The notes under the pieces are model-generated. The model was not told the origin of the DNA. It ran no database searches and saw nothing but the letters and a program-made list of their open reading frames with translations. DNA of 64,000 nucleotides from Actinomycetes bacterium (lineage in GTDB: Bacteria > Actinomycetota > Acidimicrobiia > Acidimicrobiales > JAMCPL01). Shown here piece by piece: positions 1-8,000 of this stretch (position 1 is the first letter of the stretch; the number at the start of each line of letters is the position of its first letter). Made by a program: the position numbers and the translations under genes. The stretch is taken from contig JAKBVZ010000008.1 in the NCBI GenBank assembly GCA_021841005.1, positions 1-64,000 on the forward strand, in the 5' to 3' direction.

Positions 1-2
1 TA

Positions 3-557
3 GCGGTCGAGAACCTTGGATTTCACGAGATGCGCGCGAGCGGTCGTGAGGAACAGCGGTCCTCCCCGTGGTTCCAGAAGGTGGTCTGCGGGATGCCGAC
101 GGCTCAGTTCTGTAACCGTTTGGTTGCTATGGCATCGAGGCGAGGGATACTTGTCGCAGGAGTACCTGCGGCTTACTCGTCCATCTGGGGAGCGCAGTAC
201 TGGCAGGGGACGCTCTCATCTAAGTCTCACAAGATCTCTAAGCACACCGCAGCAGCGGTGGTGCTTGGTAGAAGGGCACTCGGGCGCCGAGCCCGGTGCA
301 AAGCTCAGGCAAGTCCAGGTGTGACCGCACCCGACCAGAGGATCGAAGAGGTAGGGCAACCTGCTGGTACGGAGAGCTACCACGAGCCAAGCACCAATGG
401 CAAACGACCCGAGGGCAAGGGAACCCCAAAGCTACCAAGGCGTGAGGGCATCGGGCATCGAGCCCGTGGAAGACCCAAAACGGCAAACGCAAGATCAGGG
501 GATCCTAGACTGGCGAAGACCGTTCGCGTCAGTCGGGTGTCACTAAAAGGCACTTAG
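3..557 (+). CDS. TnpB-like IS200/IS605-type protein, 3' part only
   Basis: The frame is open from the left edge of the window, so the 5' part is missing. The visible residues resemble the C-terminal part of the long actinobacterial TnpB-like proteins: a stretch reading LDFTR, then a PTAQFCNRLVAMASRRGI strand, the hallmark AYSSIWGAQYWQ, and AAAVVLGRRALGRRAR, followed by a basic, proline-rich tail. TnpB proteins are RuvC-type RNA-guided nucleases encoded in IS200/IS605 and IS607 elements. The segment KHTAAAVV occupies the place of the third RuvC motif, and I do not see the aspartate expected there, so the copy may be inactive. No TnpA is visible. Identification rests on recalled family motifs, and the upstream catalytic motifs lie outside the window. 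Confidence 0.6.
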   Translation, partial: AVENLGFHEMRASGREEQRSSPWFQKVVCGMPTAQFCNRLVAMASRRGILVAGVPAAYSSIWGAQYWQGTLSSKSHKISKHTAAAVVLGRRALGRRARCKAQASPGVTAPDQRIEEVGQPAGTESYHEPSTNGKRPEGKGTPKLPRREGIGHRARGRPKTANARSGDPRLAKTVRVSRVSLKGT

Positions 558-605
558 GAGGAACGGTTGCAGTTACCACACGATCAAGCGTGCAGTAACT
601 GCAAC
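245..605 (+). ncRNA. candidate structured RNA (omegaRNA-like) overlapping the tnpB-like 3' end
   Basis: TnpB guide RNAs usually overlap the 3' end of tnpB and run into the right end of the element. This stretch can form several helices: CACCGC at 245-250 with GCGGTG at 255-260; a hairpin around CGGGC-GCCGA-GCCCG near 281-295; a long-range 9-bp pairing of GGTGCTTGG (260-268) with CCAAGCACC (387-395); and the hairpin at 566-605. All but the last lie inside the reading frame. The folding was found by eye and the GC content makes some pairing expected, so this is a suggestion only. Confidence 0.25.
566..605. terminator. perfect 11-bp hairpin between tnpB-like gene and MFS gene
   Basis: GTTGCAGTTAC (566-576) is exactly complementary to GTAACTGCAAC (595-605), with a further CACG/CGTG pairing inside the loop. 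It lies 9 bases after the tnpB-like stop and 18 bases beyond the stop of the convergent MFS gene. It can act as a bidirectional terminator, or be the subterminal right-end hairpin that IS200/IS605 elements use for cleavage. There is no clear T-run. Confidence 0.5.
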
Positions 606-623
606 GGCTACGTCCAGCCTATA

Positions 624-2753
624 TCAGCTCGCAGTGTGGCTCGTTGCGAGAGCGGCCAATTCCTTGTCGATAGTTTTCTGGTACTCTTCGAAGTCTCTCT
701 TAGCAGCTTTCGGGCTCCACCTGCCCTTGATGGTAAAGAGCAGGATGAGAAAGAGCACTTGTCCTCCCAGGCATACCCACCACCACACTTCCCATTGGTT
801 GGGGGAGTGCTTCTCGGCCGGGATCACCTTTTTCTCGACGCTCAGCAGACCGGCGAGTTGCGGTGAGTACTTCTTGATACTTGCCACCGTTGCCGGGGAT
901 ACCGGCTTTCCAGCCTGGACACTGGCCGCGGCTGGGCTGAAGTAGCTCAGTCCCTGCAACTGGTTGAAAACACCTGGTTGAGTTCCAGCTATTCTCCTCT
1001 CATTGCCGAGCAGGACGGCGAGTTGCGGTGAGTACTTCTTGATACTTGCCACCGTTGCCGGGGATACCGGCTTTCCAGCCTGGACACTGGCCGCGGCGGG
1101 ACTGAAATTGATCAGGCCAAGCAACTGGTTGACCAGAGGATGGGGTACAGCGGCGAAATTGTACCCGCTGGAGATGTAATCAGCCAGTGCCAGGCCGTAG
1201 GGCTCGTGCGTCGCCTTCAGGTCAGTAACCACCGTTGCAGGGGCTGGTTTCCTGGCGGTTGCGTATGGCGCTGCGACCTCGAGTGCTTGCAGGGTACTGA
1301 CGGTATTTACACTTGCCGGAGTTGCAAGGTAGGTTGCAAGTGCCTTACCATAAGGCTCGCCCGTCGCCTTCAGCGCTGCAAGCACGCTAGGAGGAGCTGG
1401 CTTGTGGTTGGCGACATACGGCGAGGCCGACTTCAGGGTTTGAAGCGTTGTGGCAGAAGTCTGGTTGTCGACAAGTGTCGATGCAGTGGAAATGACTCTT
1501 GGCATCACCAGGAAAGAGGCGGCAATGACTATTCGCAACACCCATCCCCATACTGCAAGTCCGGTCGCCGCCAACGCGGGATTCTTCTCCTCCACCGCTT
1601 CGGTATAGGCGGCCATCCAAGGAGCGTAGGCCATTGCGTCGAATATGCCGATGAATACAACGATCCATACCAGCGTGTAGTACCCGGTAGCCGGAGAATG
1701 GACCTTGCTCAAGAAAATATACGTGGCCACGATCATGCCGATTGCTCCCACCAGCATGAACGGCTTGCGTACTCGCAACTTGTCCGAGAGAATTCCCATG
1801 GCAACGAGGGCTATTGCATCGAATGCCCAGTACCAGGTGTCTATGCCATTGGCATTGGCGGTGCTCTGGCCGAACACTACGACAAAATAGAGGGTGAATA
1901 CAGTAACGGCTGCATAATAGATGAGCAAGAACGTAGAGATGCCGAAAGCGGAAACGATCAGGTCCCATTTGAACATGGTGCGCAGCGGACTTTTCAGGGA
2001 TTTCTCTATGTCGATGCCCTTGGCTCGTGCCTGGACGAGCGCTCTTTCCCTTTCCGATACCATCAGCTGGTCACGTAGTCCTGGTGACAGCTCACGAAGG
2101 CCGATGAAAGCTACGACAAAGATAGCCAGCGCCACGATACCAGAGATAATGAACTGATCCTGCCAGGGATGTAGATGGGCAAGCGTATGCTCGGCAACCA
2201 AGGTGGCCGCCAGACTTCCTATTACCGGACCGAGAGTCCAGAATCCCATGGCCGACGCCCGGCCCATCTGCGGAGAGAAATCTCTTATCAGTGCCGGGGT
2301 GGAAACCAGTACGATCCCTTCGGCGAAGCCTATTGCGGTGTAAGCGATACCGAAGCCCAATTCCGAGTGTATGTTCGGTATGGCGAGAAGTTGCAGCAAC
2401 GCCACTACCAGCACTCCATAGAGCGTAAGGTTTACCCTGCCTATCTTGTCAGACAGACCGCCGACAAGAGCAGTTACAGCGGCGGCGGCATTGCCGATCA
2501 CTACCAGTGTCATGAAGTAGAGGAAGGACATGTGATAGTAAGGCAGCATAAGAGGAGTGACGGCCCCCTCCACGAAATACAGGTAGTAGAGCACTATGGT
2601 GATTGCCACGGTGATCCCCAGATAGGTATATCTGGGAGCAGTATCCGGGTATATGTCCATCGACCTGTCAATGATGAATCGGAACCGCCCCTTCGGCGAC
2701 GATGACTGCGCTCCTCCGGTGCCGGAGTCTGTTGTACTGGTAGTACTGCTCAA
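624..2753 (-). CDS. MFS transporter with a large repeat-containing loop
   Basis: A 709-residue membrane protein of the major facilitator superfamily. The start is TTG at 2753, about 10 bases after an AAAGGGG ribosome site. Residues about 40-420 form hydrophobic helices typical of MFS, with the loop motif GGLSDKIGRVN. Residues about 425-650 form a long hydrophilic insertion that is not standard for MFS. It is followed by one more hydrophobic segment (VWWWVCLGGQVLFLILLF) and a charged C-terminal tail. The insertion is built of four related alanine- and proline-rich units; the last two are nearly identical. The insertion probably lies outside the membrane. The substrate cannot be read from the sequence; organic acids or sugars are possible. 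Confidence 0.85.
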   Translation of the reverse strand: MSSTTSTTDSGTGGAQSSSPKGRFRFIIDRSMDIYPDTAPRYTYLGITVAITIVLYYLYFVEGAVTPLMLPYYHMSFLYFMTLVVIGNAAAAVTALVGGLSDKIGRVNLTLYGVLVVALLQLLAIPNIHSELGFGIAYTAIGFAEGIVLVSTPALIRDFSPQMGRASAMGFWTLGPVIGSLAATLVAEHTLAHLHPWQDQFIISGIVALAIFVVAFIGLRELSPGLRDQLMVSERERALVQARAKGIDIEKSLKSPLRTMFKWDLIVSAFGISTFLLIYYAAVTVFTLYFVVVFGQSTANANGIDTWYWAFDAIALVAMGILSDKLRVRKPFMLVGAIGMIVATYIFLSKVHSPATGYYTLVWIVVFIGIFDAMAYAPWMAAYTEAVEEKNPALAATGLAVWGWVLRIVIAASFLVMPRVISTASTLVDNQTSATTLQTLKSASPYVANHKPAPPSVLAALKATGEPYGKALATYLATPASVNTVSTLQALEVAAPYATARKPAPATVVTDLKATHEPYGLALADYISSGYNFAAVPHPLVNQLLGLINFSPAAASVQAGKPVSPATVASIKKYSPQLAVLLGNERRIAGTQPGVFNQLQGLSYFSPAAASVQAGKPVSPATVASIKKYSPQLAGLLSVEKKVIPAEKHSPNQWEVWWWVCLGGQVLFLILLFTIKGRWSPKAAKRDFEEYQKTIDKELAALATSHTAS
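852..1097 (-). repeat. 165-bp spaced exact repeat inside the MFS gene
   Basis: The 81 bases at 852-932 recur exactly at 1017-1097, an offset of 165 bases or 55 codons, so the frame is kept. They encode the SPAAASVQAGKPVSPATV unit. Two upstream units in the same loop (SPYVANHKPAPPSV and APYATARKPAPATV) are older, diverged relatives. The exactness points to a recent duplication. Confidence 0.9.
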
Positions 2754-2965
2754 TTGAGTTTGCCCCTTTCACTATACGTAAACGCTTTAATCCTGCAATG
2801 CTCCACCATATCCTGATCGCAATGCCGTCAGTACATAAGACCAGGTGAAATGCCCTTTAGCGGTCGCATGGCTACTATGACTGGTAGTTTACACTACGAA
2901 ACATGGCAACAGTGGGTTTTTGAGAAAAAATTGCCTGCGTGAGTCAGAAGCAAACGCAAAGCCGC

Positions 2966-4744
2966 TTAACGCTCATCCGTGCCGGCTTCATCTGTGTCAG
3001 CGATATGATTTGGCATGTTGCCAGAATGCTTTGTACTGGCTGAAGCCGAACTTTCTGCTTGACCGACTTCATGATCATGCTCGGCAAATGCGTTGGTAGT
3101 GCTATCAGTGTTCGGCGCTGTCTTGTAACTTCTCTTTGCTGTTTCCAGCCTTTCAGCCTCGCGAGCCTGGTCTTCCGGATGTGGCCTCGAGGGTAGAAAA
3201 ATAAAGGCTATGAGTACCCCCAGAAATGTGCATCCTGCACCGATAAGATTGGCCTGGTTGACCCCTATGGTGAAATAATGCTTTGCTACTGCGGCAAGTT
3301 CCACGCCCAGCTTGGCATTTACATGAGATGACACGTATCCTGCCACTGCAAGAGCACCTGCCAGCGACCCCTCTATATAGTGGAGTGCTTGAGCAGGAAC
3401 TTTCTGCCCGACCAGGAGAGGCGTAATTCCCGCCCTGTAACGAGCATTGAGCATGCTTCCGATCACGGCGACACCGAGTGTGCCGCCGAGTTGCAATGCA
3501 GTGCCATTCATAGCGGAACCCACCCCGGATTCCTCATGAGAGAACGAACCCATGATGGAGTCGGTGGATGGTGGCATCGCAATGCCCACACCTGCGCCTA
3601 TGAGAAACAGCGGAGCCAGTAAGCTGGTGTATTGCTCCTTGACAGTAAGGCTTGACAGCAGCAGCAGGCCAACAATAATCGCTCCAAGACCTACTGATAC
3701 CACTATCTTGGTTCCGATACGCGGCACGAGAAAACTCGACAGGACAGCACCACCGGCAAGCAGTACCGACACTGGTGCTATCGCAAAGCCCATGTGGATG
3801 GGGGAGTATCCCAGCACAGACTGCATGTACTGGGTCATCAGGAACATTACACCTGCCAGTGCGAAGAACGTGAGTGTCAGCGATGCAGCGGCGGCAGTGA
3901 ACCTTCTCTTCTTGAAGAGGGACATGTTGAGCATGGGATGCGCCGAATGCCTTTCCCACAGCACCATGAGCCCCATGATCACGGCACCTGCCGCCATGGC
4001 TGCCGGTACGGTCGGATCGCCCCAGCCATTGATCGGCACGTCTATGATGCCCCAAACCAACATGCCGATGCCCGCTATGGAGAGCATGGAACCTATAGGA
4101 TCGGGTGGGCGTGTCCTCGGATCTCTTGAAGGCGGCACCAGAAAGGCTATAGCCACTAGGCCAAATACGACTATCGGAACATTGATGAGGAAGACGGAGC
4201 CCCACCAGTAATGGGCGAGCAGTATACCTCCGAGTATCGGTCCTATGGCCACGCCCAAACCGGAGGCGCCTGACCATATCCCTATGGCTTTCGCTCTTTC
4301 GTGCGGATCTACGAATACGTCCATGATGACTGCAAGGGTAGCCGGCATCACAAATGCCCCACCTACTCCCATGACGCATCTGAATGCAATGAGTTCCGAT
4401 GAGGAAGTGGAGAATGCTGACATTGCCGAACCCAAGCCGAATACGGCCATTCCACCGAACAGTATACCTTTACGACCGTAGCGGTCTCCAATGTTGCCTG
4501 CCGTGATTTCCAGGCCAGCAAAGACCAGAGTGTAAGCGTCCACGATCCACTGTAGATCGCTAACTGTTGAGTGAAGTTGCCGTGCCAGGGTAGGGAGAGC
4601 GACATTCAGGACGGTATTGTCCAGCGTAGTCATCAATATGGAAATGCAGAGGACAGCCAGGATGGCAGCTTTCCTTTTCGAGGAAAGAGGGCCGTGAGAA
4701 GTGGTCCCGTCTTGTGGCGACCGAAGAATTTGCGTTACCTGCAT
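2966..4744 (-). CDS. DHA2-family (EmrB/QacA) drug efflux transporter
   Basis: A 592-residue MFS protein of the 14-helix DHA2 family, proton-driven exporters of toxic compounds in the inner membrane. After a short N-terminal tail the first helix carries LMTTLDNTVLNVALP, the usual DHA2 signature, followed by motif A as GNIGDRYGRKGILFGG and motif C-like GPILGGILL. The last roughly 75 residues are a hydrophilic, charged cytoplasmic tail rich in Glu, Ser and His. AGAGGG lies about 9 bases before the ATG. The gene starts 12 bases after the glycerate kinase stop, so the two are probably co-transcribed, although no functional link is obvious. Confidence 0.9.
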   Translation of the reverse strand: MQVTQILRSPQDGTTSHGPLSSKRKAAILAVLCISILMTTLDNTVLNVALPTLARQLHSTVSDLQWIVDAYTLVFAGLEITAGNIGDRYGRKGILFGGMAVFGLGSAMSAFSTSSSELIAFRCVMGVGGAFVMPATLAVIMDVFVDPHERAKAIGIWSGASGLGVAIGPILGGILLAHYWWGSVFLINVPIVVFGLVAIAFLVPPSRDPRTRPPDPIGSMLSIAGIGMLVWGIIDVPINGWGDPTVPAAMAAGAVIMGLMVLWERHSAHPMLNMSLFKKRRFTAAAASLTLTFFALAGVMFLMTQYMQSVLGYSPIHMGFAIAPVSVLLAGGAVLSSFLVPRIGTKIVVSVGLGAIIVGLLLLSSLTVKEQYTSLLAPLFLIGAGVGIAMPPSTDSIMGSFSHEESGVGSAMNGTALQLGGTLGVAVIGSMLNARYRAGITPLLVGQKVPAQALHYIEGSLAGALAVAGYVSSHVNAKLGVELAAVAKHYFTIGVNQANLIGAGCTFLGVLIAFIFLPSRPHPEDQAREAERLETAKRSYKTAPNTDSTTNAFAEHDHEVGQAESSASASTKHSGNMPNHIADTDEAGTDER

Positions 4745-4756
4745 ATGATATGCCCT

Positions 4757-5932
4757 CTAGCGGGTATGGCCGGTAAGGATATTCTCGGTCGCGTCCTTCA
4801 CGCATCCAAGTGTATCCCCGAGCGCCCTGGTGCTTCCATATCGCTCAACCAAGCTCACTACCTGGAGGCTTGCCTGACAGATTTGGTTAGCGCTCATCTG
4901 AGCCGGTATCATCGCCGATCGGTCAGCCGGCTGTTTGGCAGGCACTTCCATCGAAAACCATCCTACATCAGAGTGTTTCAACCCAGGCAATCCGTGATCG
5001 ACTGACCCCGCTATCACCGCCACAGGCACGTCCTGATCATGTGCAGCTCGGATAATCCTGCCAACCACTTTTCCCTCGAAGGACGTAGCATCAAGGCGAC
5101 CTTCCCCAGTGATTACCAGGCTCGCTCCAGCCATCCTTTCCTGCAACTGTACTGCGTTCGCGATGACATCGAAGCCAGGTACGAGGCGCGCTCCCAATGC
5201 GGCAAGCCCACCTCCCAGCCCTCCAGCGGCCCCACTGCCGGCCAAGCCGTTTACATCTATCCTGTAATCCGTCTCGTAGTAATGAGCCAGGTCCACTAGT
5301 CTTTGCGATAGAATATTGACCTGCTCGGTATTGGCTCCTTTTTGAGGAGCAAATACCCTGGCCGCATCCAGAAATGCAGTGCTCACATCGTAGCAGGCAA
5401 TCAATTCCACGCCGTTCAATTTCTTGCCGGCGCCAGCGGCTGCGACTACAGTCGTAATTGCTTCCACCGCGCCCAAGCCTCCATCGGTACAGGCAGAACC
5501 TCCCAGTCCGATCAGTATTCGCCTGATACCGGCAGTAATCGCGGCCATGATCAATTCCCCGACTCCCCGTGAGGTGGCAGCCAGGGGATCGTTGTATCTG
5601 GCACCCCCTACCAGGGCTAGACCCGTTGCGGACGCGCAATCCATTATGGCCAAGCGGGGAACGCCTCCAGGATCGACTGTATAGTAAATAGCCTCGACGG
5701 GTTTGCCAGCAGGTCCAGATACTGTCACAGGATGTCGTGAATAGGATATTCCATGCTCTTTCAGTGCACTGACATATGTCTGCGCGAACCCCTCACCTCC
5801 GTCAGACATGGGAGTTGGATCGCACTCTATGCCCAGTCGAGATGACGATTCGCAAATGGCGTGAACAATCTTTATGGCCGGTACTGTTTCCTTGAAGGAA
5901 TCGGGAGCCGCAATGACACGAGTCGAAACCAC
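4757..5932 (-). CDS. glycerate kinase (type I, GlxK/GarK family)
   Basis: It phosphorylates D-glycerate with ATP, feeding glyoxylate or serine breakdown into lower glycolysis. The N-terminus VIAAPDSFKETV and the motif MSDGGEGF are characteristic of this family; ILIGLGGSACTDGGLG and ITGEGRLDATSFEGK follow at about residues 130 and 290. The length of 391 residues matches the family (about 375-400). The start is taken as GTG at 5932, without a strong ribosome site. It is first in a probable two-gene unit with the DHA2 exporter. Upstream lies the divergent recA promoter region. Confidence 0.92.
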   Translation of the reverse strand: MVSTRVIAAPDSFKETVPAIKIVHAICESSSRLGIECDPTPMSDGGEGFAQTYVSALKEHGISYSRHPVTVSGPAGKPVEAIYYTVDPGGVPRLAIMDCASATGLALVGGARYNDPLAATSRGVGELIMAAITAGIRRILIGLGGSACTDGGLGAVEAITTVVAAAGAGKKLNGVELIACYDVSTAFLDAARVFAPQKGANTEQVNILSQRLVDLAHYYETDYRIDVNGLAGSGAAGGLGGGLAALGARLVPGFDVIANAVQLQERMAGASLVITGEGRLDATSFEGKVVGRIIRAAHDQDVPVAVIAGSVDHGLPGLKHSDVGWFSMEVPAKQPADRSAMIPAQMSANQICQASLQVVSLVERYGSTRALGDTLGCVKDATENILTGHTR

Positions 5933-6036
5933 ATCCAGCAGGTTAGCGCAAAGATGCCGCCATATCTTTGAATGGCGTGAACGATATCAAAGTAGTGTGT
6001 TCAGAGAAAGTACTAAGAGGCCCACCATCCACCACA

Positions 6037-6058
6037 GAACAGCTGTTCGATTGTATAC
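6037..6058 (+). promoter_or_regulatory. LexA (SOS) box and -10 element of recA
   Basis: GAAC-AGCT-GTTC at 6037-6048 is a perfect match to the Gram-positive and actinobacterial SOS box GAAC-N4-GTTC. TATACT at 6053-6058 forms the -10 element, so bound LexA would cover the promoter. The leader to the recA ATG is about 120 bases. Confidence 0.88.
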
Positions 6059-6185
6059 TGTCCTGAGGTAATCGTTAGTGATACACCCCTGCCTTATGGT
6101 GTCGGGTACACAACAGATACAGGCACGTGACGATGGGAGTGCCAGCCGGCGCGAGCATGCCGTGAATAGAGATAAGGAGAAAGTA

Positions 6186-7232
6186 ATGGAGAAAGAGAAG
6201 GCATTGGAAGTAGCTATAGGGCAGATCGAGAAGCAGTTTGGGAAAGGATCGATTATGAAAATGGGGGAGCGTACGCATATGCTGGTTGAATCGATACCGA
6301 CAGGAGCCATGTCCCTTGACCTAGCGCTCGGGATAGGTGGTCTCCCGAGAGGGAGGGTGATAGAGATATTCGGACCAGAGTCCAGCGGCAAATCCACCTT
6401 GGCGCTGCACGTGGTGGCGGAGGCTCAGCGTAATGGGGGAACATGTGCATATATCGATGCCGAGCATGCCATGGATCCGACTTATGCAAAGGCTATCGGC
6501 GTAGATATAGACGAATTATTAATATCTCAGCCCGATACAGGTGAGCAGGCACTGGAGATAGTCGACATGCTTATACGCTCAGGCGGATTGGATGTGGTTG
6601 TCATAGACTCCGTGGCCGCACTGACACCTCGTGCCGAAATAGAAGGTGACATGGGTGATGCCCATGTAGGGCTGCAGGCTCGCTTGATGTCGCAAGCGCT
6701 GAGAAAGCTAACTGCATCGTTGTCCAAGTCTGGTACTGTTGCGATCTTTATCAACCAGCTACGAGAAAAGGTAGGCGTCATTTACGGCTCATCGGAAGTG
6801 ACTCCCGGGGGGCGTGCCCTGAAATTCTATTCATCTGTACGTCTCGATATACGCAGGATTGAGTCGATCAAGGATGGCCCCGATGCAATAGGTAACCGTA
6901 CAAGGGTGAAGGTTGTCAAGAACAAGATAGCGCCACCATTCAAGCAAGCAGAGTTTGACATCATGTACGGGACGGGAATAAGCCGCGAAGGATCGTTACT
7001 CGATGTCGCTGTGGAGTTGGGCATCGTGAAAAAGGCCGGAGCATGGTTTACATATGAAGGTGAGCAGCTTGGCCAGGGACGGGAAAACGTCAAGCAGTTC
7101 CTGAGAGATACGCCCGAATTGACAGTTGAGATTGATGAGCGCATCAGAACACGGCTTGCACCAAGCGAGGACAAGGATCAGGGAGAGGTCGGTCCGGAGA
7201 TGGAAATGGCCACCCAGGATGCAAAAAGTTGA
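6186..7232 (+). CDS. recA: recombinase RecA
   Basis: The 348-residue strand-exchange protein that also triggers LexA self-cleavage. The ATG at 6186 is chosen because AAGGAG lies just upstream and the protein then begins at the usual [19 protein letters not shown]; the frame is open further upstream. The Walker A motif GPESSGKST is at about residues 63-71, Walker B is [10 protein letters not shown], and the L2 region shows [11 protein letters not shown]. The tail is acidic, as usual. A LexA box sits in its promoter. No recX follows; the next gene is a coiled-coil protein. No intein is present. Confidence 0.98.
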   Translation: MEKEKALEVAIGQIEKQFGKGSIMKMGERTHMLVESIPTGAMSLDLALGIGGLPRGRVIEIFGPESSGKSTLALHVVAEAQRNGGTCAYIDAEHAMDPTYAKAIGVDIDELLISQPDTGEQALEIVDMLIRSGGLDVVVIDSVAALTPRAEIEGDMGDAHVGLQARLMSQALRKLTASLSKSGTVAIFINQLREKVGVIYGSSEVTPGGRALKFYSSVRLDIRRIESIKDGPDAIGNRTRVKVVKNKIAPPFKQAEFDIMYGTGISREGSLLDVAVELGIVKKAGAWFTYEGEQLGQGRENVKQFLRDTPELTVEIDERIRTRLAPSEDKDQGEVGPEMEMATQDAKS

Positions 7233-7367
7233 ACGGTAGCTCATGTAGATGGAATATCGGAGCGCGACTCGGAGCCAGGAAATGTACACGGCTATCAAGG
7301 AGATACGTGCATCAAGCAAGTACAGGTCGGCATTGCAAGCGAGTCGCACGGCTGGTAAGGTGATTAT

Positions 7368-7955
7368 ATGAGGTTTTTAGCGACAACGGCAGCGAGTTGG
7401 ACAACGATTGGGATACTTGGTGCGTTTATGGTTGCTTTGTTGACTATGACTTGGCAAAAAATGGATAGGCTTGCAGCGCGAATAGATGCACAGACCGCCA
7501 GGATAGATGCACAGACCGAGCGGATCGACGGCCTGCGTGTGGAGTTGAAGGAAGAAATAGCCGGCCAGACCGCCAGGATAGATGCACAGACCGAGCGGAT
7601 CGACGGCCTGCGTGTGGAGTTGAAGGAAGAAATAGCCGGCCAGACCGCCAGGATAGATGCACAGACCGAGCGGATCGACGGCCTGCGTGTGGAGTTGAAG
7701 GAAGAAATAGCCGGCCAGACCGCCAGGATAGATGCACAGACCGCCAGGATAGATGCACAGACCGAGCGGATCGACGGCCTGCGTGTGGAGTTGAAGGAAG
7801 AAATAGCCGGCCAGACCGCCAGGATAGATGCACAGACCGAGCGGATCGACCGACTTACTGTAGACGTTGGGCAGCTTAGGGCTGATTTCGGTGAGCTAAG
7901 AGGCGAGTTGCGAGGTCATGCGCACGATTCTTATACACATCAAGTGACGGTCTGA
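7368..7955 (+). CDS. membrane-anchored coiled-coil repeat protein
   Basis: A 195-residue protein of unknown function. Residues about 12-29 form one transmembrane helix (IGILGAFMVALLTMTW). From residue 33 on, the chain is almost pure coiled coil built of RIDAQTA or RIDAQTE heptads and a longer ELKEEIAGQTA segment, four times in register as a 25-residue unit, ending in DVGQLRADFGELRGELRG. The 7+7+11 pattern (heptads plus a hendecad) fits a long rod projecting from the membrane. The gene lies 135 bases after recA with its own weak ribosome site (TAAGGTGATT). Copy number probably varies between strains. No catalytic domain is visible. Confidence 0.75.
   Translation: MRFLATTAASWTTIGILGAFMVALLTMTWQKMDRLAARIDAQTARIDAQTERIDGLRVELKEEIAGQTARIDAQTERIDGLRVELKEEIAGQTARIDAQTERIDGLRVELKEEIAGQTARIDAQTARIDAQTERIDGLRVELKEEIAGQTARIDAQTERIDRLTVDVGQLRADFGELRGELRGHAHDSYTHQVTV
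7500..7850 (+). repeat. tandem 75-bp minisatellite inside the coiled-coil gene
   Basis: Identical 75-base units start at 7500, 7575, 7650 and 7746. A single 21-base half-unit (7725-7745, one RIDAQTA heptad) is inserted before the last, and a partial 30-base unit runs 7821-7850. All are multiples of three, so the frame is kept. Near-perfect identity indicates recent expansion or ongoing homogenisation. Confidence 0.95.
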
Positions 7956-8000
7956 GCATCCCAAAGAAAGAAATCGACTAGACAAAGAAGGGGGACATCA

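Noticed and set aside
1-560. Group II intron or RNase P RNA as explanation of the GC-rich 5' stretch
   Set aside because: No domain V, no conserved RNase P motifs; the open frame with TnpB-like residues explains it better.
2783-2875. Possible 70-bp spaced repeat between the two MFS genes (CGCTTTAA and CCCTTTAG)
   Set aside because: Only about 11 of 20 positions match, too weak to add to the repeat pattern.
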